Assembly: GCF_003429005.1 (NCBI RefSeq)
Contig: NZ_QVQV01000007.1
Span: 310,001 to 374,000 of the forward strand
From: Paraburkholderia sp. DHOC27
GTDB taxonomy: Bacteria > Pseudomonadota > Gammaproteobacteria > Burkholderiales > Burkholderiaceae
DNA: 64,000 nucleotides
Direction of reading: 5' to 3'
In this document: one piece after another, positions 34,894 to 44,505 of the stretch
How the letters are laid out: each line of letters opens with the position of its first letter
How positions within the stretch are numbered: position 1 is the first letter of the stretch
The notes under the pieces: generated by a model
Databases searched by the model: none
What the model saw: only the letters and a program-made list of their open reading frames with translations
What the model was told of the DNA's origin: nothing
Program-made: the position numbers and the translations under genes

Positions 34894-35427
34894 TCAATCG
34901 TCGCTCTTCGGATCCAGATCCGGGAACAGGACTTCGGTAAAGCCAAACTTCGCGAAGTCGTTGATCCGCATTGGATAGAGCTTGCCGATCAAATGATCGC
35001 ACTCGTGCTGCACGACGCGCGCATGGAACCCCTCGGCCACGCGGTCGATCGCCTTACCAAACTGGTCGAAGCCGTGATAGCGGATCATCGAGAAGCGGCT
35101 TACCGCGCCGCGCAGGCCCGGCACCGACAGGCAGCCTTCCCAGCCCTCTTCCATGTCCTGCGAGACCGGCGTGATGGTGGGATTGATCAGCACCGTTTCC
35201 GGCACCGGCGGCGCATCCGGATAGCGCTCGTTGTGCCCGAAGCCGAAGATCACGACCTGCAGGTCCACGCCGATCTGCGGCGCGGCCAGTCCCGCGCCGT
35301 TGGCGTCGTGCATGGTGTCGAACATATCCTGCACGAGCGCATGCAGTTCGGGCGTGTCGAAATGATCGACCGGGGCAGCGATGCGCAACAGACGCGGATC
35401 GCCCATCTTCAGAATTTCGCGGATCAT
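34894..35427 (-). CDS. def: Peptide deformylase
   Basis: Removes the formyl group from N-terminal fMet. The 177-residue metalloenzyme carries all three motifs: GAGLAAPQIG (residues 44-53), EGCLSVPG with metal ligand Cys99, and QHECDHLIG with His141, Glu142 and His145. Full length. Its ATG overlaps the ligA stop (ATGA), which is an unusual partner: def more often pairs with fmt. Confidence 0.97.
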   Translation of the reverse strand: MIREILKMGDPRLLRIAAPVDHFDTPELHALVQDMFDTMHDANGAGLAAPQIGVDLQVVIFGFGHNERYPDAPPVPETVLINPTITPVSQDMEEGWEGCLSVPGLRGAVSRFSMIRYHGFDQFGKAIDRVAEGFHARVVQHECDHLIGKLYPMRINDFAKFGFTEVLFPDLDPKSDD

Positions 35428-37475
35428 GTTAACTGCCCCTCCAGGAGCTTACGCATACCATCTTCGTCGAGTACGGGGATGCCGAGTTCCTCAGCCTTCG
35501 CAAGTTTGCTGCCGGCTTCGGCACCGGCCACCACGTAATCGGTTTTCTTCGACACGGAACCCGCCACTTTCGCACCGGCCGCTTCCAGTAATTCCTTCGC
35601 TTCGTCGCGACCCATCGTCGGCAAGGTGCCGGTCAGCACGACGGTCTTGCCGGCCAGCACACCCACCGGTGCCTTCGGCGCGGGCGGACCCTCCAGCCAC
35701 GTGACCTTGCCGGGCGCACGCAACTGGTCGATCACGGTGCGGTTGTGCGACTCCGCAAAGAACTGATGAATCGACTCGGCCACGACTGGCCCGACATCGT
35801 TCACTTCGAGCAGTTCTTGGACCGACGCGTCCATGATCGGATCGAGCGAGCCGAAATGTTTGGCCAGATCTTTCGCCGTCGATTCGCCCACATGACGAAT
35901 GCCCAAGGCATAAATGAAACGAGCCAGCGTGGTGTGCTTGGCCTTTTCCAGTGAATCGAGCAGGTTCTGTGCCGACTTTTCCGCGAAGCGGTCGAGCTCC
36001 GCCAAAGTGGCAAAACCCAGATTGAACAGATCAGCCGGCGTGCGCACGAGATTCAGTTCGACCAACTGATCAATGATCTTCTCGCCCAAGCCGTCGATAT
36101 CCAGCGCGCGCCGCTGCGCGAAGTGCCACAGCGCCTGCTTGCGCTGTGCCGGACAGAACAGGCCGCCCGTGCAACGCGCGATGGCCTCGTCAGGCAGACG
36201 CTCGATGGCCGAGCCGCACACTGGGCATTGCGTAGGCATCACGAACTCGGCGGCATCCGCCGGCCGGCGCTCGAGTAAGGCGCTCACCACCTCCGGAATC
36301 ACATCCCCCGCGCGACGCACGATCACGGTATCGCCGATACGGATGTCCTTACGACGCACCTCGTCTTCGTTATGCAGTGTCGCGTTGGTCACCGTGGCGC
36401 CGCCCACGAACACCGGCTCGAGCCGCGCCACCGGCGTGATGGCGCCGGTGCGTCCCACCTGCACGTCGATGGCGAGCAGCTTCGTCAAGGCTTCCTGCGC
36501 GGGAAACTTGTGCGCGAGCGCAAAGCGCGGCGCCCGCGAGACGAAGCCGAGCGCGTCCTGCTCGTCGCGTGCGTTGACCTTGTACACCACGCCGTCGATG
36601 TCGTACGGCAGCCCGTTACGTTTTTCGCCCACCGCGTGGAAAAAGCCCAGCAGCCCTTCCACGCCCTCGACGACCGCGCGCTCGCTGTTCACCGGCAGCC
36701 CCATCCCGGCATACCAGTCGAGCAGCGCGCTATGGGTAGCGGGCATGGGCTCGCCGTCGAGCACGCCAATCCCATACGCGAAAAACGATAGCGGACGTTG
36801 CGCCGTGATCTTCGAATCGAGCTGGCGCAAGCTGCCCGCCGCGGCGTTGCGTGGATTGGCGAATTCCTTCAGGCCAGCAGCGCGCTGCCGTTCGTTCATG
36901 CGTTCGAAGTCGCGCTTGAACATCAGGACTTCACCGCGCACGTCGAGCACCTTCGGAACGTGCCGCCCTTTCAACGTCAGCGGAATGGAACGGATGGTGC
37001 GGACGTTCTCCGTGACGTCCTCGCCCGTGGCGCCGTCGCCTCGGGTGGACGCCTGCACGAAGCGACCATCCACGTAGCGCAACGAAATGGCGAGGCCGTC
37101 GAACTTGAGTTCGCACGCGTAGCTGACGGGCGCCTTGTGCAGCGAGTCGGCAATGCGCTTGTCGAACGCGGCGATGTCTTCGTCGGCAAAGCCGTTGTTC
37201 AACGACAGCATGGGCTGGTCGTGCACGACCGGCGAGAAGCCGCTCGCCGCCTCGCCGCCCACGCGCTGCGTGGGCGAGTCCGGCGTGATCAGATCCGGAT
37301 GCCCGGTCTCGATCTGCTGAAGCTCCTTGAAGAGCTTGTCGTACTCCGCATCGGGCAAGTCCGGCTGATCGAGCACGTAGTAAGCGTGGTTCGCACGTTC
37401 GAGTTCCGCGCGCAACCACGCGGCACGTTCGGCCGGTGCACTGGTTGCAGGATTTGGGACGTTGGTTCGAGGCAT
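35424..37475 (-). CDS. ligA: NAD+-dependent DNA ligase
   Basis: Seals nicks at replication and repair using NAD+. The 683-residue protein has domain Ia (YYVLDQPDLPDAEYDKLF), the adenylation site CELKFDG with Lys124, the OB fold, a Cys4 zinc finger (CPVCGSAIERLPDEAIARC...C), helix-hairpin-helix repeats and a C-terminal BRCT domain (VLAGKTVVLTGTLPTMGRDEAKELLE). Full length with a short Ala/Pro-rich leader. It is the downstream partner of zipA and smc, after a 620-base non-coding gap. Confidence 0.98.
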   Translation of the reverse strand: MPRTNVPNPATSAPAERAAWLRAELERANHAYYVLDQPDLPDAEYDKLFKELQQIETGHPDLITPDSPTQRVGGEAASGFSPVVHDQPMLSLNNGFADEDIAAFDKRIADSLHKAPVSYACELKFDGLAISLRYVDGRFVQASTRGDGATGEDVTENVRTIRSIPLTLKGRHVPKVLDVRGEVLMFKRDFERMNERQRAAGLKEFANPRNAAAGSLRQLDSKITAQRPLSFFAYGIGVLDGEPMPATHSALLDWYAGMGLPVNSERAVVEGVEGLLGFFHAVGEKRNGLPYDIDGVVYKVNARDEQDALGFVSRAPRFALAHKFPAQEALTKLLAIDVQVGRTGAITPVARLEPVFVGGATVTNATLHNEDEVRRKDIRIGDTVIVRRAGDVIPEVVSALLERRPADAAEFVMPTQCPVCGSAIERLPDEAIARCTGGLFCPAQRKQALWHFAQRRALDIDGLGEKIIDQLVELNLVRTPADLFNLGFATLAELDRFAEKSAQNLLDSLEKAKHTTLARFIYALGIRHVGESTAKDLAKHFGSLDPIMDASVQELLEVNDVGPVVAESIHQFFAESHNRTVIDQLRAPGKVTWLEGPPAPKAPVGVLAGKTVVLTGTLPTMGRDEAKELLEAAGAKVAGSVSKKTDYVVAGAEAGSKLAKAEELGIPVLDEDGMRKLLEGQLT

Positions 37476-38094
37476 GCTATCGGAAGAGTCGCCGGTGAAA
37501 TTCAGACGTCAGATTATCGCAGGAACCGCTTGTGGTGCACATTGGCCGGATGGCCAGGTTGGTGCGGCGGACCACCGGCTTCGAGCGCATGCAAGGCATG
37601 ATGCGTCGAGCCCTGGCTGGATGGCTAACGTGAGCGCCGGCGCGTTGACAGGCAGGGGGCGGGATGCGAACGTAAGCGAATTACGCCGGCAGTTGCGCTG
37701 CGCTGGCCGATGACGATTGAACTGCTTACCTGTTGACTCGAGACGACGCCAACCCGGGCGCGTGCTCGTTCAGTGCAGCCGGACGCAATGCGGCGGGCGC
37801 GTCCGCGCAGCACGGGCATGGTTTGCTTGCGGTGTGTGGTGTGCGGCGAAGGGCGAAGGGCGAAGGGCGAAGGGCGAACAGTGTGAGCGTCAGGCAACCC
37901 GCGTCAAGGCATGCGCCGCCACACATCGATGCGGCGGGCGAGACAAGGGGAGTAACGAAACGCTCGTGATCAAGCTGTGGATACGCGGCTCGCAATGGCC
38001 AACGAAAGTCGACCGACGCGTGCAATCGCGAAGGACCAGGCCCGCAGCGAGCAGTCGCTCGCCGCAAAGCCGGCTCTGGCTCCTCCAACCCGCC
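37476..38094. other. 619-base gap between zipA and ligA without a supportable gene
   Basis: Open frames here (up to 120 codons) look like GC-driven chance frames: Arg/Ala/Pro/Ser-rich with no ribosome binding site or domain. The only clear structure is a 7-base tandem repeat at 37844-37878. I see no tRNA or clear terminator. A promoter for ligA is expected here, but I could not identify one. Confidence 0.6.
37844..37878. repeat. Heptanucleotide tandem repeat GGGCGAA
   Basis: Four exact copies of GGGCGAA (37851-37878) preceded by one degenerate copy (CGGCGAA). Intergenic, so copy number could vary without harming a protein. Confidence 0.85.
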
Positions 38095-39339
38095 CTACTG
38101 GCTGAACAACCGCCGCGTAGCCGGCGAACCAGCGGGAATACCGGCCTGCTCCAGCTTCGCGTACAGCGTCATCAACTGCTTCTCGATGGCGAGCAGCGAC
38201 GTCTCCGGCAACGGCCGGCGGCCATCGTCCACCACGCGCCCGCCGATGCGTTCCGAGAGCGACTTCGCGTAGTCGCACATCAAGCGGAACGGCAGAATGT
38301 CCTCGTCGGCCACCGGCACGTCGAGCACCAGCGTGATCATCTGGCCGCCCTTGTAGGTGAGGTCGTCGCGCAAGAAGTTGGTGTCGCCGAACTGCAGCAT
38401 GAAGACCGGGCTTTGTTTGGCGTCGAGCTTCACGAAGCGCGTGCCGTCACGCGAGAGCAGCAGACCGTCCTGCGATGCCACGGCCTGCACGTAGTTCGCC
38501 GACCACGGCGCGCCGTCCGACAGCACGTTGATCGACAGTTGCGCGTCGCACTGCGCGGCAAAGCCGTCCAGTTCACGCGCCATCGCCACGGTTTCCATCA
38601 TGTCGGGGAATTCCGGCGCAGCGTCGATCGCGTCGGCGAACTGCTGCACGCCCGTCACGAACTCGGAAAACTCCAGTTCGTTCAGCGGACCGCTGCGATT
38701 GGCGAGCTGGGCGGCCGCGCGCAACTCCTCATAGCGCACGCCGTTTTGAAGCAGTTCCCAGGCGCCGCCGCCTTCCGGCTTGCCTTCGATATGCACCGGC
38801 TTGCTGCCGGCGCGGCGCAGACGTTGCGCGAGCGGCAGCACCTTGTCGCCGGCCAACGGACCTGCAAGGCGGATCGGCACGATGCAGTCGATGCGGCGAT
38901 CCACGAGCGCAGGCGGCGCCGACGAAATGGTGGTGGCCGCAGGCATGATCGGCTCGACCGGCACGTGTTCCGCACCGCTTTCGGTACTGCCCGCAGCAGC
39001 CTCTTCGGGCGTTTCGGGAAAGCCATTCGGCGTGGTGGTTTCGGCCTGGATGTCGGCTGCCGTATCGGCGGGTGCGACTGCGCCGAAGGTGGGCTCGACC
39101 CGCGCCCCGCTCTCGCCCGCTTCATCGCCAGCGGGCTCACGGCGCGTGGTGGGACGCGCCGGTTCGATAAACGGACTCTGTTCTTCCTGATCGTCCCGCG
39201 CGAAGTTCTCGGCGGCGTCGGCCGGCATTGGCCGTGGCATGCGGCGCCGCACCTTCGCGCCCTGCCATGCGTTGTACACCACCACTCCCCCGACCACTAC
39301 GGCACCCGCGCCGATCAAACCGAGTGTCAACTCGTCCAT
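38095..39339 (-). CDS. zipA: ZipA-like cell division protein (FtsZ-binding C-terminal domain)
   Basis: A 414-residue inner-membrane protein with one N-terminal transmembrane segment (LTLGLIGAGAVVVGGVVVY), a charged and Pro/Ala/Glu-rich linker (about 25-150), and a C-terminal globular domain of about 230 residues with the ZipA FtsZ-binding pattern (MLQFGDTNFLRDDLTYKGGQMITLVLDVPVADED...CDYAKSLSERIGGRVVDD). ZipA tethers FtsZ to the membrane in gammaproteobacteria; in betaproteobacteria the homologue is divergent. It lies between smc and ligA, the same order as in many Burkholderiales, which supports the call. The linker is long compared with the conserved ends. Confidence 0.88.
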   Translation of the reverse strand: MDELTLGLIGAGAVVVGGVVVYNAWQGAKVRRRMPRPMPADAAENFARDDQEEQSPFIEPARPTTRREPAGDEAGESGARVEPTFGAVAPADTAADIQAETTTPNGFPETPEEAAAGSTESGAEHVPVEPIMPAATTISSAPPALVDRRIDCIVPIRLAGPLAGDKVLPLAQRLRRAGSKPVHIEGKPEGGGAWELLQNGVRYEELRAAAQLANRSGPLNELEFSEFVTGVQQFADAIDAAPEFPDMMETVAMARELDGFAAQCDAQLSINVLSDGAPWSANYVQAVASQDGLLLSRDGTRFVKLDAKQSPVFMLQFGDTNFLRDDLTYKGGQMITLVLDVPVADEDILPFRLMCDYAKSLSERIGGRVVDDGRRPLPETSLLAIEKQLMTLYAKLEQAGIPAGSPATRRLFSQ

Positions 39340-39436
39340 GCATGCTCCATCAGCAATTCTTCTGTTTGCGCAGCGCCCTGCCTGCTTCGCGCGGCAAGCG
39401 GGCCGCAGCGGTTGGCACAGGCCGGCGCCGTCCGTA

Positions 39437-42400
39437 TCAAACGATATTCTGGGCGAAACCCGCGGCGGTTTCCATGTCGACCGCGACGATCCGCGACACG
39501 CCCTGCTCCTGCATCGTCACGCCGATCAGTTGCTGGGCCATCTCCATCGCAATCTTGTTGTGCGAAATGAACAGGAACTGCGTCTTGTCCGACATCGCGC
39601 GCACCAGGTTGGCGAAGCGCTCCGTGTTGGCGTCGTCGAGCGGCGCGTCCACTTCGTCCAGCAGACAGAACGGCGCCGGATTCAGCTGGAACATCGCGAA
39701 CACCAGTGCCGTTGCCGTCAGTGCTTTCTCGCCACCGGAGAGCAGGTGAATCGTGGAATTCTTCTTGCCCGGCGGCTGCGCCATTACCTGCACGCCGGCG
39801 TCGAGAATTTCGTCGCCAGTCATGATGAGCTTGGCCTGGCCACCACCAAACAGACGCGGGAACAGCTCGCCGAAATGCTGGTTCACCTGGTCGAAGGTGC
39901 CCTGCAGCAGCGTGCGGGTTTCTTGGTCGATCTTGTGAATCGCGTCTTCCAGCGTCTCGATCGCGCTCGTCAGGTCGGCAGACTGCGCGTCGAGGAAGTT
40001 CTTGCGCTCTGTAGCCGCCTTCAGTTCGTCGAGCGCCGCCATGTTGACCGGTCCAAGCGCCGCAATCGCGTTGTTCAGGCGCGTGGCTTCGCCCTGCAGG
40101 TAGGACGGCTTCATGTCCGGCGTCAGTCTGGCCTGCAATTCGGCCTCGTCGACACCCGCGGCCGTGAGTTGCTCGATGAACTGCTCGGCGTTCAGACGCG
40201 CGGCCTGTTCCTTCAGTTGCAGTTCATTGATGCGATCGCGCAGCGGCTGCAGCGCGCGTTCGGCGGTGAGACGCGTTTCGTCGGCCGCGCGCAGCTTGGC
40301 GGTCAGGTCGTCCAGTTCGAGGCGCGCAGCATGCAACGCCTCTTCCTTGACGGCACGAATTTCGAGCGCGCCCTGCAAGCCGGTGTGCGCAGTCTGTTCG
40401 TTGATGGTTTCCAGCTCGGCCCGCGCGTCTTCGAGCGACGCCGCGACGCGCTCGCTTTGCTCATGCGCAACCTGAATGCTGCGCGTGAGTTCGTCGATGC
40501 GATTGGCCATGTTGCGCGCGGCAAAGCGCGCATCCGTGGCGGCACGATCCAGATCGCGCGACTGCGCACGCGCGGAAGTCAACTCTTCGTCGAGGGCTTC
40601 GAAGGCCAACTGGTTGTCTTCGAAGCGCGCCTGCAACTCGGCCAGTTCCGCGTCGTGACGCTCGAAGTTCGCTTCCGACTCGCCGCGCAAGGCGCGCTGC
40701 TCGTCGATCTGCGCGGTGATCTCTTCAAGTTCCTCACGAATCTGCGTACTGCGCTGCATATAGCGCTCGTGCGCCTGGGTCAGCTTCAGCACGTCCATTT
40801 GCAAGGCATGCACGCGCTGCGTGGCGCGCTCGGCTTGCTGGCGGACGTCCGTGAGCGTCTGCGACGCCTGCGTATGCGCGGCTTCCGCGCGGATCGCGGC
40901 CGACTTCGCCTCGTCCGCGAGCAGTGCCTGAGCCCGCACCTGACGCGTCAGATTCTCGATTTCCTGCTGACGGGCCAGCATGCCGGCCTGTTCCGAATCG
41001 GCTGCGTAGAGTTGCACGCCGACCCGCGTCACCACGTGCCCCGCCTTGACCACAAACGAGCCGCCTTCCGGCAGTTGCGAGCGGGTGGCCAGCGCCTGGG
41101 TGAGATCGTCGGCGACGAACGCGAGGCCGAGCCAGTCGTTCAGCACCGCGCGCAAACCCGCATCGTCGATGCGCACCAGCGACAGCAGCGGCCGCAGATT
41201 CGCCGTCGCGGTCGCCGGCGCACCCGCTGCGGGCGGCGCGTAGAAGGCGAGCTTGGCCGGCGGCGCGTCGGTAGCGAAGGCTTTGACCCAGTCCAGATTC
41301 GACACTTCGAGCGCGGCGAGCCGCTCACGCAGCACCGCTTCGAGTGCGGTTTCCCAGCCGGCTTCGACGTGCAGCTTCTTCCATAGACGCGGCAAGCCGT
41401 TCAGTTCGTGCTTTTCCAGCCACGGCTGAATCTTGCCTTCGGTCTGGACGTTTTCCTGCAACTGCTTGAGCGCGGCGAGGCGCGCGTCGAGCTGATGAAT
41501 CTGCGCGCTTTCCGACTGCACACGCTCCTGCGCGCTACGCCGCTCGCCATCCAGACGCGGCAGGGTTTCCTGCGCGTCCGTCAGACGCGCCTGGGCGTCA
41601 TGCAGAATTTCTTCGTGCTCGGCAAGCTGCATGCGCAGTTCTTCGAGCTGCGCTTCGTCCGGCGCGTCGAGACCACCCGCTTCGGACTTCAGGCGCTCAT
41701 GGCGCTGCTGCAATTGCTGAAGCTGCTGATCGGCGTTGCGTTGATGGGCGGCTTCGAGCTTGAGCGCCTGTTCGGTTTGCGCAATACCGCCGCGCTCCTC
41801 GTTCAACTGCGTCTGCGCATCGCGCCAGCGCGCTTCGAGCGCGGGCATGGCGTCGTGTTTCGCCGCCGCTTCGTCTTCGGCGAGCGCGGCCTTTTCTTCC
41901 GCGACCGCGAGTTGCTCCTGGGCGTCTTCGAGATCGCCCTGCGCCTTCTGCGCCTGGGCAAGCCACTGCTCGCGCTGCGCGGTCAGTGCCGCGATCTGCG
42001 CCTGCACGCGGTTGCGCGACTCGACGATGAACTTGATCTCGGCTTCGAGACGGCTCACTTCGGCGTTCGCTTCATAGAGCGCGCCCTGGGCGCCCTGCAT
42101 CGCGTCGCTTGCCGAATAGTGCGCCACGCGCAGCGTTTCGAGCTGCGCTTCCACTTCGCGCAGTTTCGCCGTCTGTGCTTCGAGGTCGATCTGGGCCTGC
42201 TCGATGGCGCGTTGCTGGCGTTCCTGCTCGCTACCCGCTTCGTTCTTGCGCAACAGCCACAACAGGCGCTGCTTCATCTCGCCGTCGGCCTGCAGTTCCT
42301 TGAACTTCGTCGCGACGACGGCCTGGCCTTCGAGCTTCTCGAGATTCGCGCTGAGTTCGCGCACGATATCTTCGACCCGCGTCAGGTTCTCGCGCGTGTC

Positions 42401-42955
42401 GTGCAGGCGGCTCTCGGTTTCGCGGCGGCGTTCCTTGTACTTCGACACGCCCGCGGCTTCTTCGAGGAACACGCGCAGTTCTTCCGGCTTCGCCTCGATC
42501 AGGCGCGCAATCATGCCCTGCCCGATGATGGCGTACGCACGCGGTCCGAGACCGGTGCCGAGGAAGATGTCCTGGATGTCGCGGCGACGCGCCGGCAGGT
42601 TGTTGATGTAGTAGCTCGAGGTGCCGTCGCGTGTCAGCACGCGCTTCACGGCGATCTCGGCATACTGGCCCCACTGGCCAGCGGCGCGGCCGTCGGCATT
42701 GTCGAACACGAGTTCGACGCTGGCGCGGCTACCCGGCTTGCGGGCGGTGGAACCGTTGAAGATCACGTCCTGCATCGACTCGCCGCGCAACTCGGAGGCG
42801 CGCGATTCGCCGAGCACCCAGCGCACGGCGTCGATGATGTTGGATTTGCCGCAACCATTCGGACCGACCACGCCGACAAGCTGGCCCGGGACCTGGAAAT
42901 GCGTGGGATCGACGAAGGATTTGAAGCCAGCGAGTTTGATCGAGGTCAGACGCAC
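39437..42955 (-). CDS. smc: Chromosome segregation protein SMC
   Basis: A condensin ATPase that organises and separates sister chromosomes. The 1172-residue protein has the N-terminal Walker A GPNGCGKSN (31-39), two long coiled coils around a hinge near residues 510-640, and the C-terminal ABC signature LSGGEKALTATALVFA with Walker B FCLLDEVDAPLDD. Full length. I start at GTG 42955 (MRLTSIKLAGFKSFVDPTHF), the family N-terminus; the frame is open 49 codons further upstream without conserved sequence. No scpA or scpB nearby. It follows the second EamA gene on the same strand. Confidence 0.97.
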   Translation of the reverse strand: MRLTSIKLAGFKSFVDPTHFQVPGQLVGVVGPNGCGKSNIIDAVRWVLGESRASELRGESMQDVIFNGSTARKPGSRASVELVFDNADGRAAGQWGQYAEIAVKRVLTRDGTSSYYINNLPARRRDIQDIFLGTGLGPRAYAIIGQGMIARLIEAKPEELRVFLEEAAGVSKYKERRRETESRLHDTRENLTRVEDIVRELSANLEKLEGQAVVATKFKELQADGEMKQRLLWLLRKNEAGSEQERQQRAIEQAQIDLEAQTAKLREVEAQLETLRVAHYSASDAMQGAQGALYEANAEVSRLEAEIKFIVESRNRVQAQIAALTAQREQWLAQAQKAQGDLEDAQEQLAVAEEKAALAEDEAAAKHDAMPALEARWRDAQTQLNEERGGIAQTEQALKLEAAHQRNADQQLQQLQQRHERLKSEAGGLDAPDEAQLEELRMQLAEHEEILHDAQARLTDAQETLPRLDGERRSAQERVQSESAQIHQLDARLAALKQLQENVQTEGKIQPWLEKHELNGLPRLWKKLHVEAGWETALEAVLRERLAALEVSNLDWVKAFATDAPPAKLAFYAPPAAGAPATATANLRPLLSLVRIDDAGLRAVLNDWLGLAFVADDLTQALATRSQLPEGGSFVVKAGHVVTRVGVQLYAADSEQAGMLARQQEIENLTRQVRAQALLADEAKSAAIRAEAAHTQASQTLTDVRQQAERATQRVHALQMDVLKLTQAHERYMQRSTQIREELEEITAQIDEQRALRGESEANFERHDAELAELQARFEDNQLAFEALDEELTSARAQSRDLDRAATDARFAARNMANRIDELTRSIQVAHEQSERVAASLEDARAELETINEQTAHTGLQGALEIRAVKEEALHAARLELDDLTAKLRAADETRLTAERALQPLRDRINELQLKEQAARLNAEQFIEQLTAAGVDEAELQARLTPDMKPSYLQGEATRLNNAIAALGPVNMAALDELKAATERKNFLDAQSADLTSAIETLEDAIHKIDQETRTLLQGTFDQVNQHFGELFPRLFGGGQAKLIMTGDEILDAGVQVMAQPPGKKNSTIHLLSGGEKALTATALVFAMFQLNPAPFCLLDEVDAPLDDANTERFANLVRAMSDKTQFLFISHNKIAMEMAQQLIGVTMQEQGVSRIVAVDMETAAGFAQNIV

Positions 42956-43102
42956 GGCGATATCGCTGATTGAAAAGGGAAATTGATTTGGACCGCGAGG
43001 GCCGCATGCACCGTCTTCCGCTACAGCAAAACGACGCGCGCCAGCCCCGCGATACGGGCGCCGCGCGGGCCACTCAGGGCGCGCAACGGCAAGCAGGGGC
43101 AA

Positions 43103-44145
43103 TCATACCATCGCGCGTGAGCCATCCTTACGCCGTCGGTGTTGAGCATCGCCTTTAGTATCAGACGAGCCATCGCCTGGGCCCTGCGGCGCGGCATCGA
43201 GCGTCATGTCGGGAGTCGCTTCCAGGGTCGATTCCGGATGACCGCCCGTGTCCGGTGTGGCCCGGCTTCGATGAATCCAGCTGGACAGCACCGAAGCCAG
43301 CACGATGCACGCACCGCCCGCCCATTCGCGCGGACCGGGCGTCTCACCGGCAAAGAGCCACGCAGAGAGTGCCGTCACGACCAGTTCGAACAACATGATG
43401 ATCGACGCACGATTGGCCGGGATGCGCGCCACGCCGAACTGCACGAGCATGTTGTTGGACGCCAGCAGGAAACCGAGGCCGAGCACCAGCAAGACGGCCG
43501 TGCCGAGATGGGCGCCGGTGGGCGCCGCGGGCATCGCCTCGAAGAAGGACGCGCAGGCGCTGAAGAGCGCGGCGCCGCCGAAAATCGTCGCCGTGCGCAT
43601 TTCCGGCCGCATGTCGGGCAGCACGCGGCTCGTCTTGAGGATCAGCACGTTGCTCATCGCGAAGCCCATGCCGCCCGCGAGGCCGGCCCATTCAGCCGGG
43701 TTCGCCGGCAGCGGCAAGCCCAACTGGGGCGACCAGAGCATCGTCACGGCGCCCGCCAGAGAAAGCGCGGCCAGCCCCGCACCCGCCCAGTTCAGGCGTT
43801 CGTGCAGGATGAAGTGGGCGAACAGCGCGGTCCATGCCGGCGTCAGATAGAACAGCAGCAGCACGCGCATAACCTGGCCGTGGATGGAGCCCCACACGAA
43901 GCCGAGGTTGGTAATGCCGGCGGCCAGCGCCAGCGCGGGCAGCACCCAGTGCCAGCGCACGGTTTTCAGGGCACGGCGGCGCACCGCCAGCACGAACAGA
44001 CAACCGGCGCCGCTCGTCAATGCGCTCGCCGCCGTGCCGGTCACGCCGAGCGCGGCCAGCATACGCAGCGGATACCAGATCACGCCCCACACCGAGGCGC
44101 CCAGCATGATGGCGAGCGTCGGCCAGCTCGCGCGAATCCGCTCGA

Positions 44146-44149
<4 letters not shown>
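43103..44149 (-). CDS. EamA/DMT-superfamily transporter
   Basis: A 348-residue inner-membrane protein with about ten hydrophobic segments (two EamA halves; starts PTLAIMLGASVWGVIWYPLRML). The hydrophilic C-terminal tail of about 50 residues (TPDTGGHPESTLEATPDMTLDAAPQGPGDGSSD...) is disordered and unusual for this family. Substrate unknown. GGGAG lies nine bases before the ATG, and the start also overlaps the stop of a small upstream ORF. Upstream of smc with about 150 bases between (starts taken as above). Confidence 0.87.
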
Positions 44150-44334
<185 letters not shown>

Positions 44335-44380
44335 CTTGTCTCCTCGTTTCCAGCCCTGCCCGCGGCCTGCGACGCCACGT

Positions 44381-44386
44381 TATAAT
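44381..44386 (+). promoter_or_regulatory. Candidate -10 element for the dapC operon
   Basis: A perfect TATAAT about 120 bases before dapC, with no good -35 seventeen bases upstream. It is the only strong -10 in the 356-base spacer between the EamA start and dapC. Confidence 0.4.
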
Positions 44387-44505
44387 CCTTGGTCCGCCGT
44401 TTATACGACCGATAGCCGTTGATGGCCAGTCGCCCGCCCATGACCGGCGGCGCCCGTACCGTCATCACCTGCTTCCGCCGTCTTCCATCAGGCTCGATCT
44501 GCCAA

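Noticed and set aside
37726..38088. 120-codon minus-strand frame in the zipA-ligA gap
   Set aside because: Low-complexity Arg/Ala/Pro/Leu sequence partly made from the heptamer repeat, with no ribosome binding site.
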